DNA of 64,000 nt, from positions 11,720,348 through 11,784,347 of the forward strand of contig CAIIXF020000006.1 of assembly GCA_903813345.2 (NCBI GenBank), read 5' to 3'. The DNA is from Owenia fusiformis. Taxonomy: Eukaryota > Annelida > Polychaeta > Sabellida > Oweniidae. The position numbers and the translations under genes were made by a program. Below the pieces are notes generated by a model. That model was not told the DNA's origin. It searched no databases and saw only the letters and a program-made list of their open reading frames with translations. Positions within the stretch are counted from its first letter, which is position 1. Each line of letters starts with the position of its first letter. Positions 25,535 to 37,641 of this stretch are shown piece by piece.

Positions 25535-26607
25535 CGAGGGTTGTCCCAGAAGTAATGCACTATATGCTCTAACTTTCTTTAATATTTTTCAATTCCGCTG
25601 AAATTTTGTGTATATAACAATTGACGTTTTATCTATTATATCCTGAAGTTTCAACATCGAACATTAATATTAAGTCTTAATATGGTTGCTATAGCAATGT
25701 CGGGGTAGGGGTGGGCAGGGCAGGTACCAATTTTTCTAATAATTATGAAAAGATCCAAAGTGTTATTTTATTAATATTTATTTCTTTTAAATGATCAAAA
25801 TGTTTGGCAAATTGTTAATTTTTTCAGCATGATGTTAACCAAGTACAAATAATGCCATTTAGCACTGTGATGTAATAATACCACAGTTCAGCAGTCACAA
25901 ATTCAAATACAGTCACAGTCAAGAAATTACAAAAATGGCTGCAATTCTTACCTGATAACAGAAGGCCTTGCGTTTGGTGGCCTAATTTCATGATTCACCT
26001 GGACTCACGGGCACGCAAACCTTATGCTACCATGAAGAAAGTATAAAAGGAGTATATACCAGGTGGAACTACAATTATGAGGTGGCAGAAGAGATTTAAA
26101 AGAGATGACTGGACCCTGGATGACAGCTCCAAACATGGGAGGCAAAAACTCCACAAGTCACAGTGGAAGAAATTGCCAAGAGTGTTTGACCCGACAGGCA
26201 TCAAAAGTACATAACATGCAAAGAGCAATATTTTGAGAAAATGTGAAATGGGACACTGTGCAATATACATCCATTAAATCTAGGATGTGCTCATAGTAAT
26301 CTCATAGTAATTAGTATATTCAAATGTATTTTTGAGCATACTTCTTATAGCTACACAAAATGGTATTTGTTGATTAATAATTTCATATTTTCATTTTTTC
26401 ATTTCTTTTGACGTGACTGTATAACCTGCCCCACCCTACCCAAACCCACCAACTTGATTTTATTATAACATCAATATAGTTTTATCAGTCAACATGAAAA
26501 TTTGTAGATTACTCAAAATGTCTCTAAGGAACATTTACTGAAAATTTCATGGAAAAATATTAATTATTGATAAAGTTAGAGCACACAGTGCATTACTTCT
26601 GGGACAA
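25535..26607. mobile_element. degenerate mariner-like transposon
   Basis: Inverted ends share TTGTCCCAGAAGTAATGCAC (25541 on, and the complement ending 26607), followed by TGCTCTAACTTT, each beside a TA dinucleotide. Subterminal G-rich and C-rich blocks (25700..25726 and 26420..26447) also mirror each other. The interior on the + strand (about 26060..26230) encodes a broken piece with W..RFKRDDWTLDDSSKHGR, resembling the DNA-binding N-terminal region of mariner transposases (WxxRFxxGxxxxxDxxRxGR). Frames are interrupted and no DD(D/E) catalytic region remains. Confidence 0.75.
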
Positions 26608-26842
26608 TATATACATAAGAGCCAAAAATGGAACACAAAACACAGTATAAAAAGAAATTAGCAAGACTGAAAATATGCGACATGAGACAAATCTTAATAT
26701 CCCAAACAATGATCCATACAAATAAACAGTGTGCAATGCCATCCTTCCTGACAAACTGGGAACCAGTATAAAATTTCATTCCACTACAGCATGTTCTATT
26801 TAGAAACCATTAGAACAATCAACAAGACATTAACATGACAAA

Positions 26843-27401
26843 ATGTCACCACCAAGTTGCTCACAATATTATGAGTTCAATCTTAAGTCAGATTTGAACT
26901 TCTGAGAACTTGTAGATGATTTTGAAAAAAATTGGCCGATTTGAAGCAAGATGAAAATGACCTTTTTGACCTTGAGAATGTCATTGAAGGTCAACTATTT
27001 TTGGACCTTGAGAATGTCATTGAAGGTCAACTCTATAGTCAGATTTGAACTGTTGAGAACTTGTTGAAGCAACCCTTTTGACCTTGAGAAGGTCATTGAA
27101 AGTCAAATCTCAAATCTAAAGTCAGATTTGAACTTCTGATAACTTGTAGATGATTTTGAAAAAATTGGTCAATTTGAAGCAAGTTGAAAAATACCTTTTT
27201 GAGCTTTTTTGACCTTGAAAAGGTCATTGAAGGTCAAATCTTAAATATAAAGTCAGATTTGAACTTCTGAATGATTTTGAAGTCAGTCTAAACAGTATTT
27301 GTTAAGTTATTGGACGTTGTAAGAACTTTTTACAGATGCTGATCACCAACCGCCGTCAAAAAAACCCATAACAATATGTCACCACTTTTTGGTGGTGACA
27401 T
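26843..27401. mobile_element. ATGTCACCACCAA-ended MITE with internal direct repeats
   Basis: The left end ATGTCACCACCAA is mirrored by the right end TTTTTGGTGGTGACAT. The right terminus (27376..27401) is itself a short hairpin. The interior has about three diverged units of about 110 bases containing GTCAGATTTGAACTTCTGA, ATTTGAAGCAAG, GACCTTGAGAATGTCATTG and AAGGTCAA. A minimal relative of 86 bp lies at 60780..60865, and a terminal-hairpin-like piece near 13992. Confidence 0.7.
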
Positions 27402-29671
27402 AAAAATCACTATTACATGACATTTCAGTCACACTGAAGTCATAGCAATAAGTGGTGGATAATTATAAAAAAATACATTTAATCAAAGGTTTGGATGCTA
27501 GCACTCATTCAAAAATGAAATGATGGGTGATTAAAAATTTCAACATAGCTATAAGGACTATTAGACAATATTGCTAGGAAGATTAGAGTTAAGAACAAGT
27601 GATATTTTAATTGGATTAATGCTAGTTAAAGGTTGGATAAATAGTGCAGAGACGTATCCAACGATCATGGACCTGATGTCAAAATATATCGAAGTTTGGA
27701 TATTTCATCAAGGTTAACATCTATTTACATTAGCTACCAAGAAAAACCCCGAACCTACCAAATTTCTGCCGATATTCAGAATCATTATCATCCTAAATCC
27801 CCGGGAATCTTCTCCCGAAACCAATAATCCTTGACAGAAAAAATGCTCACGTACCTTTTAATCATTTCCCCGTGATATTGTCATTAGATTCCACCCCCGC
27901 TTTCCCCAAACATTCTATCCATCATTATGTTTGTAAGATACCATGCGCGTGTCAAGAAGACCTTGAATATTGGTAGATTTGAGGTATTTTAGTCTTCGAT
28001 TATTTTTTATTTTACCCAAATTTCTTCTATAGTCTTTATTCAACCTTTAAATATGTAAGCATCATTGCCAATAAGGGAAGGACTAATGGGGTGAGGAAAA
28101 CAAATCCCATATATCCACAATATTTCGGAAATATTATCAGAATCCCAACGCCAAAGCTCCAGTCTCATTTGATCACATTTATCCCAGGTTTAGACAATTA
28201 TGACACTGTGGTATATACTGTAACTATGTTATTAGCAGTGCTGTAGTATGACAATTGCAAGTTACTACTGCTATATCCTCAACTACAGCATGTTTTCCAC
28301 AGTAAAACTAGAATGGTAAATCACATCTGAAATTGGGCATTAAGTCAGATAATTCCTCATATATTGCTGATCCTAAAGATTCCATCCGGAGACTTGGCAG
28401 TTTTATTCCCAGAATTAGTATTACTTCCCAAACTAAAAATGTCATTGTGAACAACTGTCTGACAAACAGAAAAACACATGATATCTAGTAACTACATTCA
28501 ATTCTAACATCACAAAATATTGACAAACATCACTATTACATATCATTCACATTTTTATTTGGAAATAAGTAAATCTATATGAATGTCCTAAAGTCATTTG
28601 GCTGAGTGGTGTAGAAAACAATATAGATATTACTTGTATAATGGCTTTTATATGACACCATTACACCTTTAAAATAGAACTAAATGGCTTTTACGTGTTT
28701 GAATATCGGCGAGCAATCAACTTGCTGTGAATGTTACGTCAATGCAAGGTTGTGGGACAATTACAAGAGAAATCAATGCTGATCTTAGTACACCTAGACA
28801 TGAAGGTGATATGTAACCCGAAGGTCACACCTGAGCCGGCACATTTTCATTGGACCTAAAATGTCAATGTCTCTTTTGATAAGTTATCATGCATAACTCA
28901 TGACTGTTGGTATATAACTAATGGTACATAATAAATGACATAGTACAGTTATGAATATCAAAAATAAGTCTATAGCACTATGGGAACTTTGGTTAACTGG
29001 TCTGTCCAACCAGCTCAAAATGTTTATTGTTTTCCATTCCTCTGGTCTATATCATCAAATACATGAAAAAATATTTTTGAATGATCAGTGGTAAGATAAG
29101 TTGTAAAACTAGAATTGTATTCCCTGTTCTCCCTAAAGTTGTCCCTCAAATTCTCTCAGTATACATGCTGTGTTATTCTTCACTTTACAAGCACGGGAAA
29201 GTAATCTCCACATAAAATCAAATTAACCAGTCCATTAAAAGAGATTACATTGCTTGCATTATATCCATGAGCATCATGAAGACAAGGATGTGGTCACACT
29301 GGAGGCAGCTGATATACAGGAATATTGACCACAAAATCCCGCCTTAAATTTTTCAATGTTCCCCTAGATCATTCCTGACTTAAGACTTGTGTTTTTCCAA
29401 TTCATTTATTTCATCTTCTGTTAACTAATGTACTTAGCTAATATATAATGTAAATAAAAATCAGCCACACCTCCATTAGCAGTACACCATTTCTCCCTTT
29501 AAGGCCCACTGCATATTTTCAACATTTTTGGGAAAAATAACTTTGATGGAAATAGAAGTCCCAACAAGTTTATGAAAGACAAAAATAATAGAAGATTATA
29601 ATTACAGGTATATTATAATTATTATATAATTACAATATACACATTTAACATATATATTTGGCTTCAACTCA
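27402..29671. other. gene-free AT-rich sequence
   Basis: No exon was recognised. A phrase near 27655 (CGATCATGGACC...GAAGTTTGGAT) recurs in variant form near 20952, suggesting an undefined dispersed repeat. Confidence 0.4.
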
Positions 29672-29679
29672 GTCATTTG

Positions 29680-30210
29680 TAGTGGTCGGACTCGCCTGAA
29701 AATCTCAATCGAGTGGGCCATGAAAAACCACAATTATATTCGCCATTTGACTTAGTTGAGTTACTTCCAGTTTCAGTTTCCCAAGTTGCGGCAGAATTCA
29801 TCAATTTGATCAAGTCTTTCAAGTGCCTCTATACTTTTTATTGTCTAAATCGTATTGCACATCCCTATTCCCGGCTGTTGGATATTCCCAGAATGCATCA
29901 AACCGGAAATGAAACTTTTGCATAAAAATAACGAACGCAGAATAAAATCCAAGTATGTTTGTCTTCCGCACATGGCATTAAATAGAAAATAAGTTGTATT
30001 CTATACAGATTAAACAGAACATTACAACTATAAGCATGGAAATTGCGAATAGGAGAGACGAATCGCGAGTCAAGGTAAGGTGAAAACTAGTGAAAAATAT
30101 TTTTTTGGTAAAAATTTCAAATCGTGAGTTCAAGTTTTCAACTCGATCAATTGATTTTTAGGAAAAATGCGAGTAAAACTCGAGTACACGAGTCAGTCTT
30201 CCAACCACTA
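29680..30210. mobile_element. hAT-like MITE with 8-bp target duplication
   Basis: The octamer GTCATTTG directly abuts both ends (29672..29679 and 30211..30218). The ends are inverted 11-mers TAGTGGTCGGA and TAGTGGTTGGA (one mismatch), followed by CGAGT-rich subterminal sequence on both sides. An 8-bp duplication with short TAGNG-type ends fits hAT elements. The 70-codon open frame inside (29713..29925) has no recognisable domain and is not called. Confidence 0.82.
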
Positions 30211-30218
30211 GTCATTTG

Positions 30219-30884
30219 TTTGCTGAAAACAGCAACCTTGCATCTGAGTGATAATGTGATAAGATAGTGTGCTGGGACTCCTATCTTGGATTGCATTTAT
30301 CCAACCTGGATGCAACAGGTGTTGTGATACCTGACAATGGAAAGATCAATGGTCAAAAGACCAGTTGTTTGCTGTCAACCAACTATGGTTGGTTGTCTGA
30401 AGGAGTAAAAAATACAAAACTTCACCAGACTTGATTCAAAATAAAAAAAAAATGAATAAAAAATGAACACTTTAGGTTTAAACAGTAATTCTATGGGCAA
30501 TGTTCCAGGACACCCTTAAATGCTGACATCACAAATGCCGTACATCACACCCATATTCTTTTCAGCTTATAATATATAAGCACAAATGCCAAAGGGAAGG
30601 GTGACTAAAAACTTTAAAGAAACCCAACAAGAAAAGCAAACTGTAAGTGTAAATCTGTCATAAGAAAAGTAGGATAGATAAAGTCCATAGGCAATTCAAA
30701 GGGTCAACATCCATTCGCAAAGCCGTCATCATAATCCATAAAACACAACAATTCACAATGGTCATCAGGAGAAAACTATGGCTGGTTTCGATCCCTATTT
30801 CTCAACCATTAATGCCATAGCCGGGATCCACCTCAAAAGGTGCCAAGTGAAAAAATTGTGAGTTCATTGCCAATTTAATTATAC
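30219..30884. other. gene-free sequence
   Basis: A phrase at about 30575 (AAGCACAAATGCCAAAGGGA) recurs near 52178 (AAGCACAAGTGCCAAAGGGA), and weaker relatives lie near 10951 and 28060. It is probably part of a dispersed repeat of unknown type. Confidence 0.4.
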
Positions 30885-31335
30885 CATTCCTACATCCTTC
30901 AGCATCTCAAGTGGTAAAACTTGAAATTTCGAAATTAATGACTTGTACTTTTCAGCAAAGCCCAGAAAGTATTTCTTAAGTTTTTTACAAGTATCACCTT
31001 GACCTAACAGCTTGATCACTAAAATATGGTGTCTTGATTTGAAATCTAGATATTTTGAACACGCCCTGCTATATCTAATGAGCTGGGATACATAAACCCC
31101 ATATGCTGGGTTAAGTATTGCTATCCAAATGTGGAAAGTTAACTATGTCAAAATTAAAGTCATATCTTTTGTCATATAATTTACAATATATACTATTGTC
31201 TGGTTCAATGTTAATAAGAAGATCAAGATAGGGTGCACTCATATCAGATTCATTAGTTTTTTTCAATTCTAGCTCAGTAGGATATATCTCACCTGCAATC
31301 ATATTACCCCGACATGTAGATTGATTTTCGTAAAA
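30885..31335 (-). pseudogene. reverse-transcriptase-type retroelement remnant
   Basis: Two - strand frames follow each other. The first (31335..31111) contains YPTELELKKTNESD, YLDLLI and LYDKRYDFNFDIVNFP. The second (31103..30885) contains YGVYVSQLIRYSRACSKY, KSRHHILVIKLL and KYFLGFAEKYKSLISKF. The motif order (EL.L.K...S...FLDL, YDKR.DF.F.IVNFP, YGVYVSQLIR..R.C) matches the region following the reverse-transcriptase core in a retroelement class common in marine invertebrates. I cannot assign it confidently to Penelope-like or LINE families. A frameshift between the parts and the lack of the catalytic core make it a relic. Confidence 0.6.
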
Positions 31336-32720
31336 CGTGGGTTTATCTCATAGCATTAATTCAGAATTCATTTAATTTTGTGACATGAAATACTGGACCA
31401 CAATTAGAAATATAGTTGGTTTTAACAAGAGACCCAACATACCTAAACATCAGTGGTATATGATTGGTCATTATCTTTGTGTTTGGAATGCGCTTTCTGA
31501 TCACATGGTCTTTATGATATGAAATAAAGTTGGTTAAATAAAGCAACAATTTGTGACTAGCTTTTAAACCGCGGGTATGATATCAGGTTGAAGTGACACA
31601 ATCTGACTCTTAGATAAGATACAACTGAGAATTCAGAGCTGAATATCTTAAAGTCTAATAAATGTATTTTTGAGGTTTGACATTTTTTATAAAAGTTATC
31701 ATGCCAAAGATATGCTCTCATATGCTGTAGCAATTACTGTACTCCTTGTATATTTCACAAGTTTCAATTTCCCAAATGGCTCACTGCACCTCACCTCTAT
31801 TACATTAGGTTTATTTGATCTAATAAGCCAGTGTAAAAGAAACATTGCTGCTAGTATTCCATTTATTGCCCAATAACAATGGACAATCAAAGTCCTGGAT
31901 AATTACATATTTAAAAAACCCAAGGGGTAACTGTGTTGTATGTAACTTAATACATGGTTCAAGGCAAACAAAGACAAGGGACAAGGTGTGAGTATTCTTA
32001 AATATTGTCATTGTAATATTTTGTTATGACTTTATTTCACACACTTTAAGGCTATCTGGCTCAAAACCCCCATTTTATATCACATAATTTAATAATACAT
32101 TTCATAGTTGATTAATTCGTTTTTAGATAATAAGAATTGTGAATCGTTAGGGATTTTACATTCTCTATTCTGTACTGCCACGTACAGTAACAGCTTATAC
32201 ATTAATCTGTCATACATAGGCCAAGAGAAAAGAAATGGTAAGCTGAATATAGAAGAGACATGTGCACAAGTGAGATTGATAAATTTTCAAAAATCTTTAG
32301 TCTTGGCACTAGTTCTCCTTACTGGTATCAAATTGTATTCCCAAATCTCTCCAAAATCTTCTTCAGAGTGTTTTTTAAACTTTTCAAACCTTTATCTTAA
32401 AACTGCATATAAAACAATAACCATAGATATGTGCAATTGCCTGGCAAGTTGATTCTTGGAACAAGTGATTTGGTTGGTTAATACAGAAATTGTCACTGGT
32501 GGAGGTCAGCAAATATACATTTTTCTGGATAATGAACTTGCCTGGCAATTGAAGATTTTCAGAAATTCTCTCATTAAGACAGCATTATTCACTCCATATC
32601 ATCTGACTGGGTTTCAATCTTAGGTAAGAACTACAAACTATCAATTTTCTATCATCTGCCAATTGCTTTTTGAAAATAAAACATAAATATTGTTGAAATC
32701 CCCATCTCTACCAAACATCG
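31336..32720. other. no confident gene; possibly more retroelement debris
   Basis: Several 60..115-codon open frames exist on both strands with no recognisable motifs. It adjoins the reverse-transcriptase relic on its upstream side, so it may be decayed retroelement sequence. Confidence 0.3.
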
Positions 32721-34555
32721 TTCACTCAGATAATTACTCTATTCACATACTCCAGGTGCTAAGAGACATATTTTAAGTATCAACTATATTTCATATTTTC
32801 TACTTCATACATACAGAGCATCTAAAGATATAGTGATTCCTGTCATATGGGAGCGATAAACATTATTCATGATGAAAACAGATCAATAGGGAGAATACAA
32901 AGTTACTCGAAACAATGTAAGAGTTAGAATGACATCCCAGACAAACATTATAAATGTTATCTTTGTCTAGCCAGAATCAGTGACACGATGATGCACCAAT
33001 CTTCAAAATGAATCCTTTCCTGACAAATATGATCAAGTAATGGTTCATTATTAGACTCCAGATGTCAATCTGGAGTCTATTGTTTTTGCCAGTATTCTTC
33101 TTCTTTATTATTCTTTAGACGTTTTTTCTATAACTATAAGGTATCCAGTAAAGACCATTAAACAGTTCATTTAGGTTCAGTATCTTGTTGGTGGGAAATT
33201 GGGTCAATTTTTTATCTAGGTCAAAAGTCAAGGACTAGGTCAAATCTTACATTTTCAACCTTTTGTCTATTATCTTCGTCGTTATTTATCGAAACTTCTT
33301 CGTCTTTTTTTCATCATGTAGCTTAGGAACAGCCCTTTCATATGTGTGCCATCCGTTTTTTGATTACTCTTACCGATTTTGAAATATGGCATCAAGAAAG
33401 TAGGTCAAAACAAAAAGTTCTCCGAATTCAATGTCCAGGGTATCAGCCTTATAGGAAATTTCCTCAGGATTCCGAATCTGAAAACCAAATTGAAATCCGA
33501 CTTCCAGTTCAAAAGTTATGACGTTTTGAGAGTTTCAGAAAAATCGATCTGATGGTACCCTTATAGAAAGTCAAGAAAAGTGAAAAAAAATTGAGAAAGT
33601 ACCAGTCAAGTCCATTTACAGGTCCAAGTCAAGGTCCAGTCCAGGTCCAAGTCCAGTGTTTGTCCAGGTACAAGTCAAGTCTAGGTCTAAATCCAGTCCA
33701 GGGCCTAGGTCAAAATCTAGGTCAAATTCAAAGTTTTTCCTTATTTTTGCGATTCTGACACTACACTTTAATTATATTCTTCGAACTTTTGTATACATGT
33801 AGCCAAGAATGTGTTCATAGGGTTAGCCTTTTGCCGTCAGAAAGTATTTTGACTCACTTTTGAGATATGTTGTCCGAAAAGTAGGTCAAATTAAAAAGTT
33901 CTCCAAATTCAATGTATGAGTTATGAATTAAGGATGGAATTTTCTCAGGAATCTGATTCTGCAAACCAAATTTCGATCCAACTTCCGGTTCGGAAGTTAT
34001 GGTATTTTGAAAGCTCAAAATTGCTAAATTTGGTGCCCCAAGTTAAGTCAATGGGAAAAAAGATTTTTTTGAAGTGTAAAATACAAGATATTGACTGAAT
34101 ACAGCTTAATATAATGAAATCTTTTAAAAGAAGAATACCTTAAAGCCGCCTAGAATCAAAATTTGGTCAGCAAAATGCCTAGGTCAAAATCTAGGTCAAA
34201 TTCATAGTTTTTCTTTATTTTTGCGATTCTGACACTATATTTTTATGATTTGCTTCAAAATTTTGTATACAGGTAGGAAAGAGTGTGCTAATAGCGTTAG
34301 CTTTTTGCCGTCATTAAGTATTTCAACCCACTTTTGAGATATGGTGTCTGAAATATAGGTCAAAATAAAAAGTTCTCCAAATTGAACGTTTGAGTTATGA
34401 ATTAAGGGTAGAATTTCCCCAGAAATCCGAATCTGCAAACCAAATTTCGATCCAATTTCCAGTTTGAAAGTAATGGCATTTTGAAATTTCGGTAAAAATT
34501 GATCTGATGGTTTCCTGATAGAGAGTCAAGAGTAGCGAAGAAAATATTGAAAAAT

Positions 34556-34840
34556 GCACCCGTCCTTCCTTCCTATCCTGTCTGATCCTATCTACCCCCT
34601 TCCTATTCTATCCTGTCGTATCCTTCTTTCCTATTCTATCCTATCGTTCCTTCCTATTCTTTCCTATCCCTTCTATCTATCCTTCCTTCTCATAATTTCC
34701 TTCCTATCCTTCATAACCTACCCTATCCTTCTTTCTTATTCTATCCTATCCTATCCTTCTTTCCTATTCTATCCTATTTTTCCTTCCTATTCTATCCTAT
34801 TCTTCCTTCATATTCAATCCGCCTATCCATCTTTTTCTGG
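34556..34840. repeat. TCCTAT/TCCTTCC microsatellite in unit 1
   Basis: An imperfect pyrimidine array of TCCTATCCTTCCTATTC words. It yields a Pro/Ser/Leu/Phe-rich open frame that is not a gene. Confidence 0.9.
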
Positions 34841-36411
34841 ATGACTCAGCTTATTTTTGATGACTCAGCTTATTCTGTATGACTGGGCTTAAAAAAGTCT
34901 AGACCTGGAGTCTGAAATTGAACTCGTTCAATTTCCAAAGTCTAGTTATTCTTCTTTATTATTCTTTAGACGTTTTTTCTATAACTATAAGGTATCCAGT
35001 AAAGACCATTATACAGTTCATTTAGGTTCAGTATCTAGTTGGTGGGAAATTGGGTCAAATTTTTATCTAGGTCAAAGGTCAGGAACTGGGTCAAATCCAG
35101 TACTTTGTCACTTTTTTCTATTTTCTCAGTCGTCCTTCAATATTTTCGATCCAGGTTTTTTTTCATTGTGTTCCTCATAAAAAAGTAGGATAGCAATGTC
35201 GATTTAGTTTTTTGATATCTCGAACCGATTTCGAGATATCAGTGTCCGAAAACGAGGTCCGAAAAAAGCTCTCCGAATCCAATGTACAGGGTATTAGCCT
35301 TATAGGAAATTTTCTCAGGATTCCGAATCTTAAAACCGAATTGAAATCCGACTTCCGGTTTAAGAGTTATGATGTTTTGAAAGTTAGAGAAAAATCGATC
35401 TGATGGTACCCTTATAGAAAGTCAAGAAAAGTGAAAAAATTGAAAAAATACCAGTCCAGTCCATTTTCAGGTCCAAGTCAAGGTCCAGTCCGGGTCCAAG
35501 TCCAGTGTTGGTCGAGGTCCAAGTCAAGTCTAGGTCTAAATCCAGTCCAGGGCCTAGGTCAAAATCTAGGTCAAATTCAAAGTTTTTCCTTATTTTTGCG
35601 ATTCTGACACTACACTTTAATTATATTCTTCGAAATTTAGTATACATGTAGCCGAGAATGTGGTAATAGTGTTAGCCTTTTGCCGACAAAAAGTATTTTG
35701 ACCCACTTTTGAGATACATGTATGGTGTCCGAAAAGTAGGTCAAAATAAAAAATTCTCCAAATTCAATGTATGAGTTATGAATTAAGGATAGAATTTTCT
35801 CAGAAATCCGATTCTGCCAACCAAATTTCGATCCGACTTCCGGTTCGGAAGTTATGGCATTTTGAAAACTCAAAATCGCTAAATTTGGTGCCCCATGTTA
35901 AGTCAATGGGAAAAAAGATTTTTTGAAGTGTAAAATACAAGATATTGACTGAAAACAGCTTAATATAATGAAAGCTTTTAAAAGAATAAGACCTCAAAGC
36001 CACCTAGAATCAAAATTTGGTCAGCAAAATGCCTAGGTCAAAATCTAGGTCAAATTCATACTTTTTCCTTATTTTTGCGATTCTGACACTATATTTTCAT
36101 GATTTGCTTCAAAATTTTGTATACAGGTAGGAAAGAGTGTGCTAATAGTGTAAGCTTTTTGCCGTCATAAAGTATTTCAACCCACTTTTGAGATATGGTG
36201 TCTGAAATATAGGTCAAAATAAAAAGTTCTCCAAATTGAACGTTTGAGTTATGAATTAAAGATAGAATTTCCCCAGGAATTTAAATGAGCAAACCAAATT
36301 TCGATTCGATTTCCGGTTCGAAAGTTATGGCATTTTGAAATTTCAGGAAAAATCGATCCGATGGTATCTTGATAGAGTCAAGAGTAGCGAAGAAAATATT
36401 GTAAAATGCAC

Positions 36412-36715
36412 CCGTCCTTCCTTCCTATCCTGTCTGATCCTATCCTTCCTATCTACCCTTCCTTCCTATCCTATCCTTCCTTCCTATTCTATCCTATCGT
36501 ATCCTTTTTTCCTATTCTATTCTATCGTTCCTTCCTATTCTTTCCTATCCCTTCTATCTATCCTTCCTTCTCATCATTTCCTTCCTATCCTTCATAACCT
36601 ATCCTATCCTTGTTTCTTATTCTTTCCTATCCTATCCTTCTTTCCTATTCTATCCTATTTTTCCTTCCTATTCTATCCTCTTCTTCCTTCCTATTCAATC
36701 CACCCATCAATCTTT
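36412..36715. repeat. TCCTAT/TCCTTCC microsatellite in unit 2
   Basis: Same array as at 34556 in the second unit, with different copy numbers of sub-blocks. The long Pro/Ser/Tyr open frames here are artefacts. Confidence 0.9.
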
Positions 36716-37004
36716 TTCTGGATGACTCAGCTTATTTTTGATGACTTAGCTTATTCTGGATGACTCAGCTTATTCTGTATGGCTGGGCTTAAAAAAGTCT
36801 AGATCTGGAGTCTATAATTGAACTTGTTCAATTTCCAAAGTCTAGTTACTCTTTCTTCCTTGGACATTTGTGATTTGTATTATTAACTCTGAGATTAAAG
36901 TGGCACCAAAGAAATAGTGTAAAATATGTTGGAGCAATACTTTTAAAAAAGCATGCCAATGTTTCCCTTGCAATCTTCATGTTATTATTTGATCAACTAA
37001 GATA

Positions 37005-37209
37005 CTGTATAAGTGGTATTTAATCCGAGTGGTTAATTTTCCGAATGGTCAAATTTCATCATTTTCCTAATTTTAATTTTCCTAATGACAAGAAACCTCC
37101 CATTGGATAACATTATAAAGACAATATTTCCGACATTTAATTTTCCGAACCTGGAAAAAATTAGGAAATAGGAAAATTAAATGATAAGGCAAAATTACCA
37201 CTTATACAG
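37005..37209. mobile_element. 205-bp MITE with TA duplication and visible empty site
   Basis: The ends are inverted CTGTATAAGTGGTA, flanked by TA (37003..37004 and 37210..37211). Copy B reads GAGATAACTAATAAATG at about 38811 with a single TA, so the insertion postdates the duplication or was absent from copy B's source. The interior contains further mirrored TTAATTTTCC(G/T)AA words. Tc1/mariner-type by signature. Confidence 0.88.
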
Positions 37210-37641
37210 TAACTAATTAATGAAAGGTATCACAGATTTTAGATGCAGAAATGTCCAAATTCATTAGACTTGAAATCAACCAAAATTAAACTGGACACAT
37301 TAGACAATGCTCTACCAAAAATCATCAATATGTAGTGGCTACTTAAAATCTTTTATTGATTTATTGATTTACCATTTGTCTGGGTGTTAGCCTAGAGGTT
37401 AAAAAATCTAACATAGCTGGGGACATCCACTTGGAAAACCTTCATGGTTTGACTTTCAATGACATTTGGTACCCAGTATCTGCATCATTATTAAGCAATA
37501 TAAAAGGTTACACTTAATAGTTACCTTTAGTATTCTTTGCAAAATTAATAAATAATATATATAAAAAACAACTAATCTAGAACCTACTGCTTTGCACATC
37601 AAAGAAAAAACTATCCATTAAACCTTTTCATTTATTTAATT

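Larger units (their letters stand above)
33054..36845. mobile_element. 3.8-kb insertion built of two similar units, TTA duplication
   Basis: Copy B preserves the empty site (TGGTTCATTATTACTC at about 38645). In copy A the site is split, with TTA at 33051..33053 and again at 36846..36848. The ends read GACTCCAGAT and AAAGTCTAG. Inside are two direct units (33054..34945 and 34946..36845) sharing ATTCTTCTTTATTATTCTTT at the start and CAATTTCCAAAGTCTAGTT at the end. Each has smaller repeats of about 460 bp (TTTTTGCGATTCTGACACTA; GTCAAAATCTAGGTCAAATT) and a TCCTAT-type microsatellite. A TTA duplication fits PIF/Harbinger insertion, but no transposase is seen and the superfamily is inference. Confidence 0.8.

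Noticed and set aside
32108-32452. 114-codon + strand open frame
   Set aside because: No signal or domain, AT-driven composition, and it lies next to retroelement debris.
34554-36763. Pro/Ser/Leu/Tyr-rich open frames up to 142 codons
   Set aside because: They are translations of TCCTAT-type microsatellites in the 3.8-kb insertion.
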